Assembly: GCA_032358165.1 (NCBI GenBank)
Contig: JAALGY010000031.1
Coordinates: 744,001 to 808,000, forward strand
Origin: Diplosphaera chodatii
Taxonomy: Eukaryota > Chlorophyta > Trebouxiophyceae > Prasiolales > Stichococcaceae
Length of the DNA stretch: 64,000 nt
Direction of reading: 5' to 3'
The notes under the pieces were generated by a model. That model worked only from the letters and a program-made list of their open reading frames with translations, did not search any database and was not told the origin of the DNA. Made by a program: the position numbers and the translations under genes. Shown one piece after another: positions 13,001 to 22,690 of the stretch. Numbering within the stretch: position 1 is the first letter of the stretch; the number at the start of each line of letters is the position of its first letter.

Positions 13001-13185
13001 AATCGGAAGTGCGATGCTGAATGGCAACAAGGCCGCCCGTCGCACAAGCATGCTCCTCTGCAGCGCACCCAGTGGAAGGTTTGCTGCGTGAAGGCACGCA
13101 GCACTTTGGTGTACGCCTCCTCACGCAGCTCGCCCAGCCGCGTGAGGCCCTCGGCCGTCGGGTGCACTGCTGCGGCCATCGCCAT
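10044..13185 (-). CDS. EML: EMSY-like protein: ENT domain plus plant Tudor domain
   Basis: Nine exons in phase: 13069-13185, 12813-12940, 11830-12706, 11583-11642, 11390-11463, 11070-11178, 10658-10775, 10380-10524, 10044-10230 (604 residues). The ENT domain is at about 12-80 (LREEAYTKVLRAF, EKVLGSLRKELQIGNDAHAE). A linker of about 290 residues follows, rich in Pro, Gly, Gln and His and ending in a basic tract (PKQPKKKK). A Tudor/agenet domain lies at about 385-455 (YWAEHGGWWDGVITDF, YEYGTPDESFEW), then AT-hook-like KPGRKPK and an acidic end (NTDSDSDEDYSNG). The start is the first ATG in the ENT frame. Arabidopsis EML proteins are nuclear Tudor/ENT chromatin factors linked to histone-mark reading and immunity; a nuclear role is inferred here. 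The exon 8/9 intron (10231-10379) uses a GC donor. Confidence 0.88.
12088..12108. repeat. CTG/CAG triplet run in EMSY-like exon 3
   Basis: About seven tandem CTG units on the plus strand encode a polyglutamine stretch on the minus strand, inside the Pro/Gly/Gln linker of the EMSY-like protein. It is likely length-variable between strains. Confidence 0.85.
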
Positions 13186-15649
13186 GCTGCGACGCCTGCC
13201 CGGCCAGATTTGGGTGCTGCGCTCGCTTTGCTGCAGCACGAAGCTGTGCTACCGGCCCTCAGGCCCTTGCTGCTGAGGTGCCTCGCCTCGCCATCACAGA
13301 AGCCACTGCCTTGGCTGCGACTTGCTGCTAGACTGGGCAGCAGCGCTGGCCACATAGCTGTGCCATTGTTGGTGGAGCCGGAGCAAGCCCTCACATGATG
13401 GTCTACTACTGTTGCTGGCTGCCTGTTTGGCCGTCGGCATTCCAGCAGCTCAGCACTGTGCCAGCTGTCCTATGACCTTGGCTTGTGCACCATCCGAGCT
13501 CCACCTGCAGATTCCTGCGGCAGCAACCAGGGCGCAGGTTGGGCGGACTTCACAGCGGGCTGCCCACGAACGACATGCAGCACCGTCTCATACAGCACTG
13601 CGTGCAGGTGGTCACATTCACGACTCCCCACCAGCCTGACGCATGAAATGGCTGGCATGCAGGTGCGCAAGACAAACCTCCTACATCATGCATCACCGTG
13701 ATGATAGGTGCTGGACTTCTGGCAGACCCAGCTATCACTCTAAAGGCGTCTGCATCAATGATCTCTGCATGCGCTCACATGAGGGTTGTGCCTCATGCCG
13801 CCAGTGAGCCATGCTGCTGCGGTAGGCCCACAGACTCAAATCGCGGGCAGGCAAGCACATCCGCAGCGAGACCCTAGAAATGATGCTGTATCATGCATCA
13901 CGCCTGAGGCACTGTTCAAGATAATGCACACAGGCCGCCGCGTTGCATGGCACCTGAGTATCATCTGACTGTCTCACACATCATATCCATTGGTGCGCAT
14001 GTGGGTGCGCGGCGATGGCTCTGGAATGCGACAAACCGCCACAAATTGGCTTGTGAGCACCGCACAGGGAGCGGGAAGCTCACCTCGGGCATGAGCATTA
14101 CAGTATGGCGAGTAATCAGCTGCGGCCTCCTGGCAGTGCTGCCCCTCATGTCCCGATCCTGGCGCGTGGCAATACTGCACTGCAACAGCCTCAGCACTGC
14201 GCACTTGTCACACCCGCCCGCTGTGCCGTTCTGCCGCAAGATCTGCTGTGCACAACTGGCCAAGCTGGCGTTTGCTATGTTGATCAGGCCCCTAACAAGC
14301 TTAGCATTCTGGGAACGGCCAACGTCCAACAGCTGGCCGCAGTCTGCATCACCACTGCCGAGGAGCCTCAGCAGTACACATGATGAAGATCTCTCCGTTG
14401 AGAAGGAGGTGAAACAAGTCTCTCCACATGCATGCTACCCGATACCCAATACCCAATACAACAGCTTAGCCTGGATATGTGCAGTCGCACCTGACTCCTC
14501 ACAACGGTGTTATTGGGCAACTAGCTCTTCACACAGCTCGGATTTACCGTTCAGCAAGGCCTATACCAAGCCGCGTGACAGTACTGCGTCAGCACTGTGA
14601 AGCACGCTCAGGCACCCATGCCGCATGCCGAGCGCATTGATGGCAGCGAACCAGCAGCGGAAGGCGACGCTAACGCCCCACTACTTCAGGTGTCTCTCAA
14701 CTGGAACGTCCAATCTGCTTTGCTCCTTGACAACCTGTACGCATCGCTGCTTGCATTGTGGCAGCACGTGACGAGACAGCCACTTGCTTAGTCAACTGCC
14801 ATCTGCCGCCGTTGCACCAGGAGGCCACGGTAATACCTGTTGCCGACGAGCCGTTGGCCACCAGCAGCTGGCCGTCGGGCGACGTGCACAGCCGGCAACC
14901 CGCAGCCAGGCGGACCACCAGCGTGCACCGCTTGTCACGCTCCAGCCGCTCCAACCTCGGCAAGGTAGCCCCGCCACGTATCAGCGACTAGACTGGGGCA
15001 CTTGCAGCTCCTGAAGAGCGACATATTGACTGGCTGCGAGCACAAGCCTGTTCACAAGCCACAGTATATAGTCAGCGATGTGCCCGCTCGATGCAGGATC
15101 GTGGAGGCAGCGGCACTCTGACGTTCTATGTGCGGCACAGCGCCACCGGTGGCCTGAGTGCAGAGCTTGGCAGCAGGTGACTGTCGCTACGTTCCACATC
15201 CTGCATGCATGATGAAGGTGTCAACAACGCAGGCATACATCAGCGCTGTGTCTCCTGAGCCCATGACCATATGCCACCGGAGTGTGCAAGTCCTGGCGCA
15301 AAGTGGGATGTGCTCTGCCCTGACAGCAGCGGCGAAGACAGCCCCTCGCCTCGAGGCGATGTTAGACACTGCGGCGAGGGCGACGGCGCCGAGCACCGTG
15401 TGGAGGTGCCGCAGGAGCTTGTGCACGGGGTGCGTGTTGGCATGTGCATGCCCGGTGTGCCTTGCTGCTCCCAACTAACCGTGACCAGCAGGCGCCCCAG
15501 CACTGTGGATGCACAGTCGTCCATGCCTCAGACATGAGGTGTCGAAGCGCCCTTCCTCACCCTCACTTGCGCCTCTCCCACCAACCTGGACTCTGGTGGC
15601 TTCCGTCCGCCAGAGGACCACACCTTGAACCCGAGACCATGGTGCACAG
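13186..15649. other. Unresolved region with scattered coding-like frames
   Basis: This 2.5 kb stretch has no confident gene model. Its left part should hold the EMSY-like promoter. Candidate exons with coding-type GC3 bias occur on the minus strand (14837-14963 and about 15330-15460). On the plus strand, ATG 14618 opens MPHAERIDGSEPAAEGDANA and runs into a hydrophobic stretch (SALLLDNLYASLLALW), possibly the first exon of the membrane-protein gene ending at 16095. The two interpretations overlap, so at most one of them is complete. Confidence 0.4.
14837..14963 (-). CDS. Possible exon of an unidentified minus-strand gene
   Basis: The minus-strand frame reads LERLERDKRCTLVVRLAAGC, then SPDGQLLVANGSS, and stops at a plausible donor (CAG|GTATTA). 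Codons are GC3-rich like those of neighbouring real exons, while the plus-strand frames are not. A second candidate on the same strand near 15330-15460 contains HTVLGAVALAAVSNIASRRG. I do not recognise the protein and could not link the pieces by phase. Confidence 0.3.
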
Positions 15650-16095
15650 GCGGTGGGCGAGGCGGTGGGCGATGCGGTGCGTCAGGCGCTGGAGGACCGC
15701 CGCTTCGATGTGCGCGCCAACGTGTACACGCTGATCGCCATCACGGGCGTCATCCTGTACTGGCGCGGCGTCTGGACGCTGTGGTGAGCAGAGGCGGCGG
15801 CTTTCAACCCTAGCATGGGCATCATCCCAGCGAGTGTGGCATGGCAGGCTTCGCGCGGTCCCCTGGTGGTGCTACAGCTGTCCAGCAGGGCACTAGCGCC
15901 CCGACGTCACCAGCAGCGGACAGACTGTTGTGATCGCCTCCTGCTGGACGTTGTTGACCCACTATCGATGGTGCACACTGCAGGGACAAGCTGGTGGGCA
16001 TGTCGCTCGCCAGCGAGCTGGGGTGCATCGTGTTGGGTTTGTTTATTATGCTTCTTCTAGGAGACAGTCGACGCCTTGAGCAGGCGTGGTGGTGA
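15650..16095 (+). CDS. 3' exons of a small multipass membrane protein, family not recognised
   Basis: Two exons, 15650-15783 and 15984-16095, join in phase (TG|G gives Trp). They encode an amphipathic segment (VGDAVRQALEDRRFDVRAN), a membrane segment (VYTLIAITGVILYWRGVWTL), the motif WRGVWTLWDKL, a second membrane segment (ELGCIVLGLFIMLLL) and a short charged tail ending AWW. The 5' part is not settled; an exon starting at ATG 14618 with similar hydrophobic character is a candidate. Function is unknown. The tight W-x-G-x-W-x-L-W-D spacing at the end of a helix suggests a conserved membrane family. Confidence 0.5.
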
Positions 16096-16334
16096 TGAAT
16101 GCATGGTACCAAGCGGTGGTGTGGATTCGCAGTCGACAGCGCCGCCATTCTATCCACAGGGGCTGCCATGTGGATGATGTTGACAGGGCAGGAGTTGCGC
16201 ACTACTCCTTAGGTACTGTGTCGTCTACTTGTTTCCTCCATATGCTGGCTGTTCATGTTTTGATGGCTCAAACTGAACCAGGGTGGCACGCTCGAGTCGC
16301 TGCTGTGCATGCTACTCGAGCACTATACATTACA

Positions 16335-18753
16335 TCAGATATACATTGGCCTCTTCATCGGCGGCAATCTTACCCGCCAGGGCATATCTCTCAGGCACCC
16401 CGCACTCTGCACGCGGTAGTATGTGATCATGTCAGCAAGCACACCAGCACCACATATCACCACATGATGGATGCGATGCAGTAGCTCCTCGTGATGGTGA
16501 CTCATGTGGAGCAGCTCCCACGAGAATTCACCTTGGTTGGAACGCTGCCATTCATCAGCCTTGCCAGAATCCGCTCTGATTCGACAAAGTGCTCGTACAG
16601 TGGCCTCTGATCGCTGCTGTTGCCACGGTAGTGGTGCAGGCGTGCTGTAGCACTGCAGCATGCATGCAGCGCTTCTTCGGTGTGAGTCAGCGTGCACAAC
16701 AGCATGGTCTCACGACCCTGCACAATCCTGGCCAACCAATAAGCTGTGTGACATCAAACATGCACATAGCAGCATGACACAAGGAGGGAGGGCACCTCGG
16801 GATGACACCGCTGTGCCACTTGAAGTGCATGGCGGCGATGGCCAGGTGGTACAGAGCCGCCCGCCACAGGCCGCCCGCCGCCGGCAGCTGCTGCTTGGTG
16901 CGGACGTAGCTGTCGGGGTGGGCGGCATAGGGCGTCAGGCTGTACAGGTCCGAAGCCCCGTGAAAACCTCCTCTGCACATCAAGTGAGGAGGCCTCATGT
17001 ACTAGCACCAGTACATAAAGCTGCTGCTGCGCGACCATCACGAGGGTGATGGATATCGTGAACAGGGCTTCGGGTGCAATTTTGTCTGAAAGCCAGGCTA
17101 GATGTCTGCTGCGATGATTCATACCTGGGGCTCCTCTCGCCAGGAGGCACTGGCCCAAAGTACCCTGCTGCTGTGCGGGCCGTCACAATTCTGTGGTTGC
17201 CGGTGTTGGTGCGGAGGTACGCCTTGTGTGCCACCACCTGCAGAGTGTGGCGCTGGACCAGTGCGAGCAGCAGCAGGACTGGACTGTGTTGAGAGACACC
17301 ACCAGGCCAATAACAACTGCAGCAGCGAGCGGAATTGGGCACCTTCCACGGGAAGCCACGAGTCAAGCGGCGGACCATTGCGCAGTGCAGCCTGAACTGC
17401 TCTGACAAGCTGGGCGTTGCCTGGACATCCGGCAGTGAGCCGTCTTCAGCAACCCTGCAGAGGCGGCACCTCTGGTGTTCATGAAGTGTACCATGACTGT
17501 GGTAACATTCATCAGCTATGGCATTGTAGTGTAGGTAAGACTGCGCCATCGTCCATCAGCTATGGCATGGTACTGGCTACTGGCTTGACGGATCATGCTC
17601 CTTTGGACTATCAAACGAGCTCAGCACACATACACCGGCTCGCCTGTCAACCAGGAAACCAGCGCCAAAGCTGGCACCTGCGGCTTCCAGCCTGTTGACA
17701 TACCCCTGCGGAGGAGGGCGCAGCCACTGCCATTTGCTGGTGCTGCAGAAGACATCGTGGTCACACCATCGACCATCCTCACTTCAGATTACAGGTGCTG
17801 TGAGGGTGTTCTGGCATGACAACATGATATGACTGTGGCGCAGCCACCTGGATGCCAGGTCCCAAAGCGCCAAAATCGTAGAACTCGTCACTGTCTGCTA
17901 TGACTATCCAGTCTTGCAGTGATGTGATACGGCTGTGCAGCAGTCGCAACTTGATCTGCGGGCCAGACGAGCTCAGTCACATTTGCATTTGTTGTGGTCT
18001 GCAGTAAGCAGCCCAGAGTGCCAAGGTGCACCTGCTTGATGAAATTGCAGCTTTTGTCAGCAGGCTGCGTACCTCGAGATGCGCATCTGAGGAGTATGGC
18101 CTGCCAAACCAGCGTTCATAGGCTATGCCTTCATGTTGCAGCATCCTGATCACGCGCTCCAGATGGCCTGTTGCTGCCGCGCCTGGAGTGAGCAAGCAAA
18201 GCAGACGATATGCTGCGTCCATGATCATCTTGAATTGCTGCTGATGTTGAAGTCATCGTTGCCAGGCATGAAACATGCTATAATGAGCCATTCAGAGACA
18301 ATGATTGATGGCCCACCATCGGTGCTGCTGTGCACCACCAGTAGCATCTGTTCGTTTGTAAATCCAAGAGTTTTGTAATGACGCAACCAGTGTTGCAGCA
18401 GTGGTGCACCACCTGTGACAGACAAACAGCAATTGCAAAACGGGTCAGCGCCATTGCTCTTGTGCGGGACACTGCAGAACACAGTCCTCAGCACTTCGGC
18501 ACCACAAGCCACAGCGATGAGCATCACCTGGGAAGTCCGTCCCGACCAGAGAGTACAGCCACACGCGACGGTGCTCTGCCGGCCCTGCCGGGGTCCTGCT
18601 GTCACCCAACGCACGACCATGCCAAGAAACAGCACTTCGCCTCTCCCAGACCCTCAGTCGACCGGGAGTATGGCTGTCCATGATGAACAGCATCACGCAG
18701 AGCACAAGTGCCACTGCCGCACCATCCAGCACGGTGATGCGGCAGCGCCACAT
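16335..18753 (-). CDS. Type II membrane glycosyltransferase, GT-A/GT92-like (copy A, intact)
   Basis: Ten exons in continuous phase: 18528-18753, 18317-18412, 18073-18182, 17848-17955, 17644-17705, 17343-17454, 17125-17237, 16796-16972, 16532-16652, 16335-16406 (398 residues). A signal anchor near residues 9-25 (LDGAAVALVLCVMLFIM) predicts a Golgi type II protein. The pattern of GT2_4/GT92-type transferases follows: WLRHYKTLGF, then LLVVHSS, a DxD-type metal site in IADSDEF (about 165-169), FLVDRVAEDGSLPD, SEQF, and the late MHFKWHSGV and RPLYEHFVESERI blocks. Donor and acceptor sugars cannot be told from sequence. Copy B lies 1 kb upstream with the same exon pattern. The intron at 17455-17643 has a GC donor shared with copy B. 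Confidence 0.82.
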
Positions 18754-19761
18754 CTGAGCAGCTCAGGTATCTCGCATGTCATGGCAGGCGAGGTGCATCA
18801 TCGCCGCACAACATCATCGTTTATGTTTTAGTTCGACGCGCACAGAGAAATTAAAGTTGCGTGTTGCTGACATGCAGTAGCTTTGACTGCCTTGGAGATC
18901 CCGCCGAATAATCACGCAGCCAGGAGAATGTCGGCCAAGCGTTGCTCAGACTTCTGCTCCATGTGTGCCATGCCGAAGTTGCTGCCCGTGTATTGCGATG
19001 AAGCAAGTCTTTGTTGAGGTCCTATCTGGGAAGCAGTTTTGTGTCTTGCCACGTGGCTGCCGTCATGTATTACGACTGCTGATGCATGCTGAAGTTAAGC
19101 GATCATCCTGCTACAGTTGGCGTGTGAGGTCAAACTGACAATCGCCACATTCCAATGCGTAGTGCACCTCGTCAGAAGTCTCTAAACATCAGGGTCAAGC
19201 AGCAAAGCAGGTAGGTCACGACTGGATCAAGCGCCGCAGCAGCGCCATCATGAAACATTGCAGGCAGCTGCTGCTGGTGTCCTCGCCATCATGCGCTGCT
19301 ACAGCTTGAGGGTTGTGCAGTGCCGCTGCCACAGCACTTTAGCCGCGGCTGCCAGAGGACTGCAGCGACCTGCCACAATACAGTAGTGCTGCCTCTGCAG
19401 AGCTGTGTTGCTGCCGCCATTGTTGCCGATGACACTTAAGGTCGTCGTGGCCGCAGCAACAGCGCTGGTGGCTGCACATTGTCAGCGATCGCCGTACTGG
19501 GCTGGGCTGCCGCAGCAGCCGACCTCGGCATGTCAAAACGCAGCGACCGCCGACTGTCAGGCGGAAAGGCGGCATTGGCACTGCCATCTGTATGATGTGT
19601 GGGCACCAGGAGTTGTACACTTCTCTTCAGGTTGTGCACCATCATCGAGTTGCTGCATTTATCGACTGCGCTGCTGTCTTTGGTCAGCTGCAAAGGCCTG
19701 CCTGAGGATGGTCACGTTTGGCCATCGGTGGGCATGCGTGGCAACCAAGGCACACCAAGAG
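18754..19761. other. Intergenic between glycosyltransferase copies A and B
   Basis: About 1 kb between two tandem minus-strand genes: promoter of copy A and 3' untranslated region of copy B. An AT-richer stretch lies at 18820-19150. A 93-codon minus frame at 19339-19620 was judged spurious. No RNA gene or mobile element was seen. Confidence 0.5.
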
Positions 19762-22223
19762 TCACACGTACAGTGTCTTTGGCGATGATCTTGTCCGCCA
19801 TGGCACTTCTTTCAGGCACCTTGCGCCCTGCAATGCAAAGCATTATCATTGCGTCAGCAAACTCGTCAGCCCTCATCACTCCGTGCTGGATGTGAAGTGG
19901 TAGCTCCCTCATACTACTGACCTATGTGGGGAGGGAGACTCCCGTAAGACCTTACCTCGAGTGGAAGGCTGCCGTTCTTCAGACTCGCCAGGATCCTCTC
20001 TGATTCAACAAAGTGCTCGTAGAGTGGCTTCCCATTGCTGCTATTGCCGCGGTAGTAGTGGAACCGTTCTGTAGCACTGCAGCATGCATGGCAGCCTGTC
20101 TTGATGTGGACGCAGCACGCACAACAGCATGATCATGTGACCCTGCACAACCCTGGCCAGAGACCAGTTCATGCGACATATGACCAGGCATATAATAGCA
20201 GGAACTAGCATGGAGGAAGCGAGGGCACCTCGGGATGACACCGCTGTGCCACTTGAAGTGCATGGCCGCGATGGACGTGTTGTACAGAGCCGCCCGCCAC
20301 ATCCCGCCCGCCCGCCGCCGGCAGCTGCTGCTTGGTGCGGACGTAGCTGTCGCGGTGGGCGGCATAGGGCGTCAGGCTGTATAGGTCCGAAGCCCCGTGA
20401 AACCCTCCCCTGCAACGTCGTCGGAGTTTATGTGGCATGTGCTATCTGGCCATCCGGGCGCATGCCAAGATGCTGTGCAGCAAAGACGGCAGCACCTTCT
20501 ACAGGCGAAATCAGGGTGGACGCTGGGTATACGACTGAGTGTTGACACTTTTGTTTCCTTCCACCTAGCTATTGCTAGTCGTACGCCCACCTGGGGCTCC
20601 TCGGTCCAGGGAGCGTCGGCCCATAGTACCTTGCAGCCGTGTGGGCGCTCAACACCCGGTGGTTGCCGGTGTTGGTTCGGAGGTACGCCTTGTGCGCCAC
20701 CACCTGCATCGGCCATGTCCACCAGGGTTCGTGATGTGCCGCAGGTTGAGTGCTGACTGCTGTCACCACCTGTGGAGCCTGCAAGCGGTCGGTGGACATC
20801 GACAATGAGCAGGCGGACTCAGCGCTGAGCTGAGCACCTTCCATGGGTCGCCGCGAGTCAGGCGACAAACCATCTCACAGTGCAGTCCAAACTGCTCTGA
20901 CAGGCTGGTGTTGGCCTGCACATCCGGCAACGAGCCGTCCTCAGCAACCCTGCAGGGGTGACAGAATGTTCGCTAGGTCTGTGTGGCCCATATCTGCGAT
21001 GATTGCTGGCACTCGCGTGGTATTTGCAGTGCTGTTGCATACAGCTGCTGACAACATGTGCACGCAGAGGCCTGCCTATCCATCAGAAATCTGGCTCCGA
21101 AGCTGGCATCTGCTGCTTCCAGCCTGCTGACATAACCCTGCAAGAAGATGCACGATACACCAATTCAGCTGGAAGCGCTACAGCCAGCTTCCATCACACT
21201 TGTTGGATGTAGACATCCTCCTGTTCGCTTGAGTCGTACACAGTGAGGCTGCAACACGGCCAGCTAGCAGTTTGACCTGAATGCCCGGTCCTAATGCGTT
21301 GAAGTCGTAGAACTCGTCACTGTCAGCAAGGACAACCCAGTCTTCCAGTGATAAGATGCGGCTATTCCGCAGCCGCAACTTGATCTGCAGAGGAGGAGCT
21401 TGCAGTTGTACGGCTCTCGCAACAACAAGATTGTGAACGCCGACACGCACATTTGGCTGCTTAACACAACTGCAGCTTGTTCCATGCAGACCGCTTACTT
21501 CTAGATGCGCATTCGAGGAGAATGGCGTGCCAACCCAGCGCTCGCAGTGTATGCCCTCATGCCGAAGCACTCTGTCCACGCCCTCGGACCTCTTTCTTGC
21601 TGTGGTGCCTGAATCCAGCAAGCAGCAGACATATCTGCAACAGGTCACCGTCATGCAAACTGGTGTGCGGTTCCCAGAGCGCCTCGTCAGAGAGTGTGGA
21701 CGGCGGGCTGAACATGGCCACGCAGACATCACAGATATAGGGTGCACACCACTTTTGCTGCTGTGCACCACCAGTATCATCTGGTCGCGTCTAAACCCCA
21801 GGTCCGTGTAGTGACGCAGCCAATGTTGGAGCAGTGCCGCACCACCTATGCACGACAGACGAACAGCTGTGCAGCAATGAACATATTCCCCTGCGTCCTA
21901 GGATGAAGAGGACTCTGCAGACAGCGCAGATGATGATTTCTCGCAACTCGCACCCATCAGTCACGCGGCAATGGGCGTGCATCACCTGGGAAGTCTGTTC
22001 CAATCAAGGAGTACAGCCACACCCGACGCTGCTCTGGCAGACCTGCCACTACAGAAGCTGCATCCAATGCGCGACGAGCACGCCGAGGAGGCGCACGCTG
22101 ACCCTCTTGGATCCGCATCAGTCGGCTGTCCTTGCAGAGAAGCACCGTGCAAAGTGCGAGCATCACAGCCGCACCACACAGCATGATGCTGTAACAGTAC
22201 CGCTTGGCAGCAGCGCGTTTCAT
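19762..22223 (-). pseudogene. Type II glycosyltransferase, GT-A/GT92-like (copy B), frameshifted in exon 8
   Basis: Exons mirror copy A: 21986-22223, 21750-21845, 21499-21608, 21277-21384, 21076-21137, 20838-20949, 20591-20703, 20229-20409, 19956-20076, 19762-19827. It has a membrane anchor near the start (MLCGAAVMLALCTVLL), WLRHYTDLGF, the metal site LADSDEF, FLMDRVAEDGSLPD and the C-terminal PLYEHFVESERI. Nine exons equal copy A in length or phase, but exon 8 is 181 rather than 177 bp. An extra CGCC-type tetranucleotide in the GC-rich run near 20303-20325 shifts the frame in the middle of the exon, so ALY..AAMHFKWHSGV is no longer read. Total length is 1 more than a multiple of 3. The gene is either a recently broken copy or contains a sequencing/assembly error in a repeat. 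The call depends on which. Confidence 0.7.
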
Positions 22224-22690
22224 GAGACGCCTTGTAACGTCTATATCATCGCAACGCAGGCTCCATCTCGACGTATGAGGGGAGATTTTGCGATGCAAGT
22301 GAAGATGGAAACACGACGCGCGACGCATCCGAAAGCGAAAATTCCAGCCTTGAGTGTACCGAAGCACCGGGGACTCCTGACTGCTGATATGCAGTGGCTG
22401 TTGAGCAGGTGCGAGCACCCTGAAAGCTTCGCCGATCTCCACCCACGTGACTGCTGTACTGCCAGCCCGCCGTTGATCACTGAGACGGCCGCAGCTACGG
22501 TACCTATTGTGCCAGCTTTGACTTGTGATGACGCGCAGGCGTTGCATTTGGGACCAAGTGATGTCTCTGCTACGTGTCTGGCGTCATGCGTGCATAGGAA
22601 TACTTATGCCTGCTCATGCGTTTCAATCCTGCTGTAACAGGTGGTGTAACCCACTGGTGAAGACCTTTGGCACAGATGTTCAGATGATAC
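22224..22690. other. Intergenic: copy B promoter and ZGRF1-like 3' end
   Basis: About 470 bp between tandem minus-strand genes. The frame of copy B exon 1 stays open upstream of the chosen ATG (22223), so a more distal start is possible. Nothing else was recognised. Confidence 0.5.

Noticed and set aside
11889..13394. 501-codon open frame on the minus strand
   Set aside because: It is the +1 shadow of the EMSY-like exon 3 and neighbours; its composition is Arg/Ser/Thr junk and it crosses well-supported introns.
17636..17643. GT donor for exon 5 of glycosyltransferase copy A
   Set aside because: It joins the next exon out of phase; the GC donor at 17643 keeps the frame and is shared with copy B at 21075.
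19339..19620. 93-codon minus-strand frame considered as a C-terminal exon of glycosyltransferase copy B
   Set aside because: The real last exon (19762-19827) matches copy A and ends in a stop; this frame lies downstream in the 3' flank.
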